A stretch of DNA of 12,005 nt from DASRDR01 sp044867785. Lineage in GTDB: Bacteria > Methylomirabilota > Methylomirabilia > Rokubacteriales > DASRDR01. Position numbers and translations under genes: made by a program. Below are positions 6,993-12,005 of this stretch, in pieces. How positions within the stretch are numbered: position 1 is the first letter of the stretch; each line of letters begins with the position of its first letter. The notes beneath the pieces are model-generated. The model saw only the letters and a program-made list of their open reading frames with translations, was not told the origin of the DNA and did no database searches. The stretch covers positions 1-12,005 of the forward strand of contig JBIOVM010000082.1 of NCBI GenBank assembly GCA_044867785.1. Direction: 5' to 3'.

Positions 6993-7031
6993 ATGGCGAA
7001 GAAGAAGGCGGCCAAGAAGAAGAAGAAGTAG
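6993..7031 (+). CDS. Lysine-rich micro-ORF, copy 2 (12 aa)
   Basis: This is a 12-codon ORF, MAKKKAAKKKKK, with one extra AAG compared with copy 1 and otherwise identical codons. GGGAGGTGAT (6978-6987) provides another near-perfect Shine-Dalgarno, about 6 bases before the ATG. It is followed by an 8-bp-stem hairpin at 7043-7069 and then by convergent rpmB. The independent ribosome site, kept reading frame and identical codons argue for real translation. Its role is unknown. No gene lies downstream on this strand for it to control by attenuation. Confidence 0.6.
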   Translation: MAKKKAAKKKKK

Positions 7032-7042
7032 CGCGGTGAGTC

Positions 7043-7069
7043 GGTCAGGGATCCACGCCAGCCCTGACC
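7043..7069 (+). terminator. Hairpin downstream of micro-ORF 2
   Basis: GGTCAGGG (7043-7050) and CCCTGACC (7062-7069) form a perfect 8-bp stem with an 11-base loop, 11 bp after the micro-ORF stop. It has the right place to end the plus-strand transcript before rpmB, though there is no T-tract. The arms are the same on both strands, so it could also act in the other direction. Confidence 0.45.
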
Positions 7070-7087
7070 TGGAACCCTCTCAATGCA

Positions 7088-7120
7088 GGCCGCCGGGGGC
7101 GACTGGCACCCCCGGCGGCC
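7088..7120 (-). terminator. Strong GC-rich hairpin at the end of rpmB
   Basis: GGCCGCCGGGGG (7088-7099) and CCCCCGGCGGCC (7109-7120) are perfect complements around a 9-base loop. The hairpin lies 4 bp past the rpmB stop on the minus strand and separates rpmB from the convergent micro-ORFs. No T-run follows on either strand, so termination may be weak, factor-assisted, or replaced by a role as a 3' stability element. Confidence 0.65.
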
Positions 7121-7124
7121 GGTC

Positions 7125-7316
7125 TCAGACGGCCTTGACGACCTTCCCTCCGCGCAGGCAGCGTGTGCAGACGCGTACCCGCTTGGTCCGGCCCTTCACG
7201 ACCGCCCGCATCGACACCAGGTTGGGCAGCCACCGGCGCGCCGATACATTGTGCGCATGACTGATCTGGTTGCCCACGACGGGGCCCTTTCCACACACAT
7301 CACAGCGCTGGGCCAT
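7125..7316 (-). CDS. rpmB: 50S ribosomal protein bL28
   Basis: This encodes a 63-aa basic ribosomal protein, MAQRCDVCGKGP through 'RVCTRCLRGGKVVKAV'. It is the zinc-binding (C+) form, with C5-x-x-C8 and C50-x-x-C53. 'GNQISHAHNVSARRWLPNL' is the characteristic L28 core contacting 23S rRNA. Length is standard. The ATG at 7314-7316 is preceded, in the minus direction, by GAGGAG (plus 7326-7331) about 9 bases upstream. The gene is divergent from recG and convergent with the micro-ORFs. rpmB next to recG is seen in several bacterial groups. Confidence 0.95.
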   Translation of the reverse strand: MAQRCDVCGKGPVVGNQISHAHNVSARRWLPNLVSMRAVVKGRTKRVRVCTRCLRGGKVVKAV

Positions 7317-7363
7317 GCTCCTGGACTCCTCGGGAAAGATGGGGCTCCGGCGGCTTCCACCCC

Positions 7364-7378
7364 GCGGCCGAAGGCCGC
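7364..7378 (-). other. Small hairpin in the rpmB leader
   Basis: On the minus strand, GCGGCC-TTC-GGCCGC forms a perfect 6-bp stem with a three-base loop in the predicted 5' leader of rpmB, between its candidate promoter and ribosome site. It may stabilise the leader; an autoregulatory role for L28 here would be speculation. Confidence 0.35.
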
Positions 7379-7399
7379 CTTGCCGCCGGGCAACGCATG

Positions 7400-7428
7400 T
7401 CTATACCATGGGGCCCGGAGTGAGACAA
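7400..7428 (-). promoter_or_regulatory. Candidate sigma70 promoter of rpmB
   Basis: Read on the minus strand, TTGTCT (plus 7423-7428), a 17-bp spacer and TATAGA (plus 7400-7405) form a plausible promoter. Transcription would start near 7393, giving a leader of about 75 bases. On the plus strand the same TATA core allows a weaker match for recG (TTGCCG 7380-7385, 16 bp, TATACC 7402-7407), so two divergent promoters may overlap. Confidence 0.5.
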
Positions 7429-7456
7429 GCCTGCCGCCGCCGCGGCTGCTGACCCC

Positions 7457-9550
7457 TTGAACCCCGTCGCCGGGGCGCCAGCGAGCCTCGACTCGCCGCT
7501 CCAGTACTTGAGGGGCGTCGGTCCGCAGCGCGCCCGTGTCTTCGAGCGCCTGGGCCTCCTGACGGTGCGGGATGCGCTCAACCACTTCCCGCGCGACTAC
7601 CAGGATCGCCGGGAGTTCGTGCCCTTCCACCGGCTCCCGCTCGGGGAGACGGGCGTGGTGGAGGGAACCGTCTTCGGGGTCGCCCCGCCCCGGCGCGGCT
7701 CCCGGGCCCCGGTCCAGGTGACGTTCCGGGACCCGACGGGGTACTTCACGGCTCACTGGTTCGGACGGCCGTTCCTCGCGCAGACGTTCAAGCGCGACCA
7801 GCGGGTCGTGCTCTACGGCAAGAAGGTCTTCGCCAAGGACCGCCGGGTCGTCCTGGAAGGTCCCGACTTCGAGATCCTCGACGAGGGGGAGCGGGTCTCG
7901 ATCCACATGGGTCGGGTCGTGCCGGTCTACGCGCTCACCGAGGGGCTGTTCCAGCGCCCGATGCGGAAGTTCCAGCACGATGTGGTCGAGGCCTACGCCG
8001 AGCAGGTACCCGACATTCTGCCCGAGGCGCTGCGCCGGCGGCGCGACCTGCCGCCGGTCTCCGCGGCGTACCGGGCGGTCCACTTCCCGGAGCGACTCGA
8101 GGACGTCGAGGCGGCGCGCCGCCGGTTCGCCTTCGAGGACTTCCTGGTGCTGCAGGTCGGCCTGACGCTCCGGCGTCGCCGCCAGGCCCAGGAGCAGGGA
8201 CGGGCGCTCGCGCCCGCGGGGACGCTGGTGGAGCGCCTTCGGCGCGCGTTGCCCTTCGCCCTCACCCCCGCCCAGGAGCGCGTGTGGGCCGAGATCCGAT
8301 CCGATCTCGCGCGTCCGGTGCCGATGAACCGCCTGCTGCAGGGCGATGTCGGCTCGGGGAAGACGATCGTCGCCGTGATGGCGCTCCTGACCGCGGTGGA
8401 GGCGGGCTGCCAGGCCGTGCTCATGGCGCCGACCGAGATCCTGGCCGAGCAGCACCTTCGGACGGTGCAGCCGCTGGTCGGGCCGCTGGGCCTGGAGGTG
8501 GCCTGGCTGGCCGCCGGGCAGCGCGCGCGCGAGCGCGAGGCCGCGCTCGACGCCCTCCGGACCGGCCAGGCGGCGATCGGCGTGGGCACCCACGCTCTGA
8601 TCCAGGACGCGGTGGCGCTGCGTCAGCTGGGACTGGCCGTCGTGGACGAGCAGCACCGCTTCGGCGTGCTCCAGCGCGCGTCGCTGCGCGGGAAAGGGGA
8701 GCATCCGCACGTGCTCGTCATGACCGCCACGCCGATCCCGCGCACGCTCGCCCTGACCCTCTACGGCGACCTCGACGTCTCCGTGCTGGACCAGCTGCCG
8801 CCCGGCCGGGCCCCCGTCAAGACCAGGGCCCGCCGCGAGCACGAGCGCGAGAAGATCTACGGCTTCATGCGCGAGGAGCTCAGGGCCGGGCGCCAGGCGT
8901 ACGTCGTCTGTCCCCTGGTCGAGGAGACCGAAGCGAGCGATCTCCGAGCGGCGACCGCGATGGCCGAGCGGCTCGGGGCCGGACCGTTCCGCGAGTGTCG
9001 CGTGGGGCTGGTTCACGGGCGCCTCTCCTTCGACGCGAAGGACGCGGTGATGCGCGCCTTCAAGGCCGGCGAGATCGACGTCCTGGTCGCCACCACGGTG
9101 ATCGAGGTGGGCATCGACGTGCCGAACGCCTCGGTGATGCTGGTCGAGCACGCCGAGCGGTTCGGCCTGGCCCAGCTTCACCAGCTGCGCGGGCGGGTGG
9201 GCCGCGGCGGGGCCCAGTCCTACTGCATCCTGATGGTGAGCGAGCCCATGTCCGACGACGCCCGGCGGCGCGTCGACGCGATGGTCGCGACGCAGGACGG
9301 GTTTCGTCTCGCCGAGGTCGACCTCGGCATCCGGGGCCCGGGCGAGTTCTTCGGCACCCGCCAGTCGGGCATCCCCGAGCTCCGCACGGGCAGCCTCGTG
9401 ACCCACGCCCGTCTCCTCGAGGAGGCGCGGCAGGAGGCTCAGGAGCTGGTCGCTCGGGACCCCGCGCTCCGACTCCCGGAGCATCGCGCGTTGCGCGAAG
9501 CGCTCGTCGCCCGCTGGCGCGAGCGCCTCGAGCTGGCGTCGATCGGGTAG
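7457..9550 (+). CDS. recG: ATP-dependent DNA helicase RecG
   Basis: This is a 697-aa superfamily 2 helicase that regresses stalled forks and branch-migrates Holliday junctions. The N-terminal wedge region begins with 'LQYLRGVGPQRARVFERLGL', followed by an OB fold (about 65-150). Helicase motifs: Walker A G296-DVGSGKT with K302, DEQH at 397-400 with 'HRFGV', T423-ATPIPRTL, and 'TTVIEVGIDVPNASVMLVEHAERFG'. These lead into Q576-L-R-G-R580-V-G-R583 (motif VI). The C-terminal part contains the 'GPGEFFGTRQSG' stretch typical of RecG. Length fits the short RecG type without a long N-terminal extension. TTG 7457 is the only standard start between the upstream stop at 7421 and the conserved sequence; I see no Shine-Dalgarno. 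Confidence 0.97.
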   Translation: MNPVAGAPASLDSPLQYLRGVGPQRARVFERLGLLTVRDALNHFPRDYQDRREFVPFHRLPLGETGVVEGTVFGVAPPRRGSRAPVQVTFRDPTGYFTAHWFGRPFLAQTFKRDQRVVLYGKKVFAKDRRVVLEGPDFEILDEGERVSIHMGRVVPVYALTEGLFQRPMRKFQHDVVEAYAEQVPDILPEALRRRRDLPPVSAAYRAVHFPERLEDVEAARRRFAFEDFLVLQVGLTLRRRRQAQEQGRALAPAGTLVERLRRALPFALTPAQERVWAEIRSDLARPVPMNRLLQGDVGSGKTIVAVMALLTAVEAGCQAVLMAPTEILAEQHLRTVQPLVGPLGLEVAWLAAGQRAREREAALDALRTGQAAIGVGTHALIQDAVALRQLGLAVVDEQHRFGVLQRASLRGKGEHPHVLVMTATPIPRTLALTLYGDLDVSVLDQLPPGRAPVKTRARREHEREKIYGFMREELRAGRQAYVVCPLVEETEASDLRAATAMAERLGAGPFRECRVGLVHGRLSFDAKDAVMRAFKAGEIDVLVATTVIEVGIDVPNASVMLVEHAERFGLAQLHQLRGRVGRGGAQSYCILMVSEPMSDDARRRVDAMVATQDGFRLAEVDLGIRGPGEFFGTRQSGIPELRTGSLVTHARLLEEARQEAQELVARDPALRLPEHRALREALVARWRERLELASIG

Positions 9551-9556
9551 GCGCCC

Positions 9557-10138
9557 ATGCGCATCATCGGAGGACACGACCGCGGGCGGCATCTCCGGGC
9601 GCCGCGCGGGCTCGGCACCCGACCGACGGCCGACCGCGTGCGCGTGACGCTGTTCGACGTGCTGGGGCCGGCGATCGCCGGCGCGCGGGTGCTCGATCTC
9701 TTCGCCGGCACGGGGGCGGTCGGCATCGAGGCGCTGTCGCGCGGGGCGGCGCGCGTGGTGTTCGTCGAGAAGGACCAGGCGGCGCTGCGCGCCCTCCGCG
9801 CGAACCTGGCGACCCTCGGCGCCTCCCGCGCCGCGGCCCGAGTCATGGCGGGCGACGTCCTCCGCGTGCTGGGGGATCTCCCGATGCACGAGGAGCCGTT
9901 CGACCTCGTCTTCATCGACCCACCCTACGCCACCGCCCTCGCCGGGCGCGCTCTCGCGGCGGTCGCCGCGGCTCGCGTGAGCCGGCCCGGGGGCGAGGTG
10001 GTCGTGCAGCACTCGACGCGCGACACGCTGCCCATGGTGGACGGGTTCGCCGAGCATCGACGCGGGCGACGCTTCGGCGACACTGCCTTGACTTTCCTGA
10101 GAGCCGAGGGGTACACTCCCGACGGCTCGAGGGTCTGA
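9557..10138 (+). CDS. rsmD: 16S rRNA (guanine(966)-N2)-methyltransferase RsmD
   Basis: This is a 193-aa class I SAM-dependent methyltransferase that modifies G966 of 16S rRNA. It begins with the family N-terminus 'MRIIGGHDRGRHLRAPRG' and 'RPTADRVRVTLFDVL'. The SAM-binding motif I is V45-LDLFAGTG, with an acidic E71 at the end of strand 2 ('VFVEKD'). The catalytic motif is D121-PPY124, as in N-methyltransferases acting on exocyclic amino groups. It starts 6 bp after the recG stop, so the two are probably co-transcribed, and coaD follows. The rsmD-coaD pair is common. The C-terminus is ordinary. Confidence 0.96.
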   Translation: MRIIGGHDRGRHLRAPRGLGTRPTADRVRVTLFDVLGPAIAGARVLDLFAGTGAVGIEALSRGAARVVFVEKDQAALRALRANLATLGASRAAARVMAGDVLRVLGDLPMHEEPFDLVFIDPPYATALAGRALAAVAAARVSRPGGEVVVQHSTRDTLPMVDGFAEHRRGRRFGDTALTFLRAEGYTPDGSRV

Positions 10139-10168
10139 GTGCATCAGATCGCCGTCGTCCACCGTCCG

Positions 10169-10203
10169 CTGCCGGCTCGGGCGACGTGAGCCGCCCGCGG
10201 CAG
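10169..10203 (+). other. Extended hairpin in the rsmD-coaD gap
   Basis: Two stacked 6-bp stems can form: CTGCCG (10169-10174) with CGGCAG (10198-10203), and CGGGCG (10178-10183) with CGCCCG (10192-10197). A GCT bulge lies on the left side and the loop is 8 bases. The right arm reaches the first base of the in-frame GTG at 10203, so that codon would be buried in structure. No T-tract follows. Confidence 0.45.
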
Positions 10204-10232
10204 TGCGCCTAGCTCCGGATCCGGGACCCGAC

Positions 10233-10718
10233 GTGTACGTTCGCGCCGTCTATCCGGGATCGTTCGACCCGCTCACCAACGGCCATCTGGACCTGATCGA
10301 GCGGAGCCTGCGGATCTTCGACGAGCTCATCGTCGCCGTCGTGACGAACCCGGCGAAGTCCGCGCTGTTCACCGACGACGAGCGGATCGAGATGATCCGG
10401 GAGTCGACGCAGCACCTCCGCGAGATCGAGATCGTCGTGTTCGACGGGCTCTTGGTCGATCTGGTGACGCGCGTCGGGGCGAAGGCGATCGTCCGCGGGA
10501 TCCGGGCCGTCTCCGACTTCGAGTACGAGTTTCAAATGGCGCTGATGAACCGCAAGCTGCGCGAGGAGATCGAGACGGTGTTCCTCATGCCGCACGAGGC
10601 GTACTCGTATATCTCCTCCCGCCTGATCAAGGAGGTCGCCGGCTACGGAGGCTCGGTCAAGGGCCTCGTTCCCGCCGGCGTCGAGCAACGGCTCCGGGAC
10701 AAGCTCAAGAAGGGCTGA
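10233..10718 (+). CDS. coaD: Phosphopantetheine adenylyltransferase
   Basis: This 161-aa cytoplasmic enzyme transfers AMP from ATP to 4'-phosphopantetheine, the penultimate step of coenzyme A synthesis. The nucleotidyltransferase signature is Y7-PGSFDPLTNGH18 (the TxGH nucleotide-binding motif), and the second motif is I127-SSRLIKEVAGYGG. 'IVRGIRAVSDFEYEFQMALMNRKL' is a conserved CoaD stretch. GTG 10233 is chosen because it gives the normal family N-terminus and length. The in-frame GTG at 10203 would add ten residues and lies at the edge of a strong hairpin. The ribosome site is weak for either. It sits after rsmD and 40 bp before the aminotransferase. Confidence 0.96.
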   Translation: MYVRAVYPGSFDPLTNGHLDLIERSLRIFDELIVAVVTNPAKSALFTDDERIEMIRESTQHLREIEIVVFDGLLVDLVTRVGAKAIVRGIRAVSDFEYEFQMALMNRKLREEIETVFLMPHEAYSYISSRLIKEVAGYGGSVKGLVPAGVEQRLRDKLKKG

Positions 10719-10758
10719 CCGCGGGCCGCCGGACCCCCGAAGAGGAGTGACCCGATCC

Positions 10759-11946
10759 ATGCTGGCCGAGCGCGCCCGCCGCCTGACACCGTCCCCGACC
10801 CTCGCTCTCGCCGCCCGCGCCCGGGCGCTCAGGGCGCAGGGGGTCGACGTCCTGTCGTTCACCGCCGGGGAGCCCGATTTCGACACGCCGGAGCGCGTGA
10901 AGGACGCCGCGATCCGCGCGCTCCGCGACGGGCTGACGAAGTACACCGACGCGGGCGGGGTTCCGGAGCTCAAGGCCGCCATCTGCGCCAAGCTCCGGCG
11001 CGACAACGGCCTCGCCTACGAGCCAGCGGAGGTCATCGCGTCGGTGGGCGCGAAGCACACCCTCTACAACATCTTCGCGGTGCTGGTGGACGAGGGCGAC
11101 GAGGTCCTCGTGCCCGCGCCGTACTGGGTCAGCTACACGGAGCAGGTGCGTCTCTGCGAGGGCGTCCCGGTCGTCGTGCCGACCGACGAGGCGCGCGGCT
11201 TCCAGCTCGACCTCGCCGCCCTCCGCCGGGCGGTCACTCCCCGGACGAAGCTCCTGATTCTCAACACGCCCAACAACCCGACCGGCGCCGTCTATCCGCG
11301 GGCCGACCTCGAGCGGGTCGCGGGCCTGGCCCTCGAGCGCGGCTTCCACGTGGTGTCCGACGAGTGCTACGACGCCCTCGCCTACGAGGGCCGCGTCCCG
11401 AGCATCGCCGAGCTGGGGCCGGAGATCAAAGCGCGGACCCTCGTGGTCAACACCTGCTCGAAGGCCTACGCGATGACCGGCTGGCGCCTCGGGTTCGCCG
11501 CCGGCCCTCGCGAGATCGTGAAGGCGATGGGCGACCTTCAGGGACAGTGCACGTCGAATCCCACGTCGATCGCCCAGTGGGCGGCCGTCGAGGCGCTCGC
11601 GGGACCGCAGGACGAGGTCGCCAAGATGGCGGGCGAGTTCGATCGGCGGCGGCGGGTGATCATCGACGGCCTGAACCGGATCCCCGGGATCCGCTGCCCG
11701 ATGCCGCAGGGCGCCTTTTACGCGTTCCCCGACGTCTCCGGGCTGTTCGGCCGCCGGTGGAACGGCCAGCCGCTCCGCGGGTCGGCCGACGTCACGACGT
11801 TCCTGCTGGAGGCGGCCCGGGTGGCGGTGGTGCCGGGCGCGGACTTCGGGTCCGATCGGCACCTGCGCATCTCCTACGCCTGCGGCCTCGAGCAGATCCA
11901 GGAGGGCCTCACGCGGATCCACTCCGCCTGCGCCACCCTCGCCTGA
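10759..11946 (+). CDS. PLP-dependent class I aminotransferase, aspartate type
   Basis: This is a 395-aa fold-type I aminotransferase of the Igamma aspartate-aminotransferase group, interconverting aspartate or glutamate with their 2-oxoacids. Visible landmarks: 'GEPDFDTPERVKDAAI', 'KYTDAGGVPELKAAI', N173 in NNPTG, D201 and Y204 in 'SDECYDALAYEG', the Schiff-base lysine K235 in 'TCSKAYAMTGWRLGF', and R370 in 'HLRISYA' for the substrate carboxylate. Some members also use prephenate, which cannot be excluded. ATG 10759 is preferred to the in-frame GTG 10747 because the AGAGGAGTGA at 10741-10750 then serves as its Shine-Dalgarno. Length is typical, and the stop is 59 bp from the window end. Confidence 0.92.
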   Translation: MLAERARRLTPSPTLALAARARALRAQGVDVLSFTAGEPDFDTPERVKDAAIRALRDGLTKYTDAGGVPELKAAICAKLRRDNGLAYEPAEVIASVGAKHTLYNIFAVLVDEGDEVLVPAPYWVSYTEQVRLCEGVPVVVPTDEARGFQLDLAALRRAVTPRTKLLILNTPNNPTGAVYPRADLERVAGLALERGFHVVSDECYDALAYEGRVPSIAELGPEIKARTLVVNTCSKAYAMTGWRLGFAAGPREIVKAMGDLQGQCTSNPTSIAQWAAVEALAGPQDEVAKMAGEFDRRRRVIIDGLNRIPGIRCPMPQGAFYAFPDVSGLFGRRWNGQPLRGSADVTTFLLEAARVAVVPGADFGSDRHLRISYACGLEQIQEGLTRIHSACATLA

Positions 11947-12005
11947 CGGGGTCAGACTTTCACTTCCCGACATTTCGGTCGCAACGCTCGGTGCAAGAAG
12001 CCTCA
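11947..12005. other. Terminal non-coding stretch with possible repeat-element edge
   Basis: No gene is recognisable in the last 59 bases. It begins with GGGGTCAGACTTTCACTT (11948-11965). From memory, a GGGGTCAG-type start followed by an AT-rich stretch resembles the edges of dispersed repeats linked with small transposases in several GC-rich bacterial groups. A weak 5-bp stem (CTGAC 11943-11947, GTCAG 11951-11955) overlaps the aminotransferase stop. Confidence 0.25.

Larger units (their letters stand above)
6868..7031 (+). repeat. Duplicated micro-ORF unit (35-bp exact core repeat)
   Basis: The 35 bases at 6881-6915 are repeated exactly at 6991-7025, 110 bp apart. Each copy is preceded by an anti-SD-like GGAGGTGA. 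The second copy carries one additional AAG codon before TAG. Sequence between the copies is unrelated apart from the ribosome-binding sites and the TAGCG following each ORF. The repeat is coextensive with the coding part of the two micro-ORFs, so the duplication or conservation is centred on them. Confidence 0.9.

Noticed and set aside
6883..7031. Lysine-codon-rich micro-ORFs as a lysine attenuation leader
   Set aside because: The layout of leader peptide plus hairpin fits, but the next gene is rpmB on the opposite strand, so no biosynthetic gene is available to be controlled.
6943..7260. 105-codon plus-strand frame running through micro-ORF 2 and antisense rpmB
   Set aside because: It is Arg/Thr/Pro-rich without a family match, crosses two hairpins and opposes rpmB. 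The micro-ORF in another frame has the ribosome site.
7196..10162. 988-codon open frame on the minus strand, antisense to recG and rsmD
   Set aside because: It is a GC-rich shadow frame: low-complexity Arg/Gly/Ala/His composition, no family motif, and full overlap with the well-supported recG, rsmD and rpmB.
8284..10212. 642-codon plus-strand frame overlapping recG and rsmD
   Set aside because: It is off-frame with Arg/Ala/Gly-rich low-complexity translation and no motif; the recG and rsmD frames are certain.
10705..11973. 422-codon minus-strand frame opposite the aminotransferase
   Set aside because: It is a shadow of a complete PLP enzyme, with no conserved features.

Overview
The window is about 12 kb of very GC-rich, densely coding bacterial chromosome. 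The genes are core housekeeping genes in conserved neighbourhoods, and most of the strand is plus. Base composition, many GTG/TTG starts, weak Shine-Dalgarno sites and a single long bifunctional Rel suggest an uncultivated soil or subsurface lineage (Methylomirabilota/Rokubacteria or deltaproteobacteria-like). That placement is only an inference, because no rRNA or other taxonomic marker is present.

Layout: (1) 1-3026 is a protein-export block. It holds the 3' end of a probable tgt, then yajC, secD and secF, the accessory SecDF-YajC complex that uses the proton gradient to drive late steps of Sec translocation. (2) 3111-5676 holds a full-length Rel/SpoT-type (p)ppGpp synthetase/hydrolase and a small HExxH zincin-like metallopeptidase. 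(3) 5677-7124 is the unusual part. A 125-bp intergenic region, AT-rich for this window, is packed with inverted and direct repeats around a sigma70-like promoter. It leads into a 348-aa AbiEi_2-type regulator (type IV antitoxin family) with no toxin partner visible. Then come two near-identical micro-ORFs of 11 and 12 codons, encoding Met-Ala-Lys3-Ala2-Lys4/5, each with an almost perfect Shine-Dalgarno and each followed by an RNA hairpin. (4) rpmB (zinc-type L28) lies on the minus strand, convergent with the micro-ORFs and ending at a 12-bp-stem hairpin. It is divergent from recG across a 140-bp region with a credible rpmB promoter. (5) 7457-11946 is a plus-strand run: recG, rsmD, coaD and a class I aspartate-type aminotransferase. 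The last 59 bases carry no gene.

How the genes fit together: the blocks are ordinary informational and metabolic functions (tRNA modification, secretion, stringent response, ribosome, fork rescue, rRNA methylation, CoA synthesis, amino-acid transamination). The part worth attention is 5690-7070, where an apparently autoregulated orphan AbiEi-like gene is coupled to duplicated lysine-rich micro-ORFs. No rRNA, tRNA, CRISPR array or complete insertion sequence was seen. The longest stretch without a normal-sized gene is 6849-7124 (276 bp), and it holds the micro-ORFs and hairpins.
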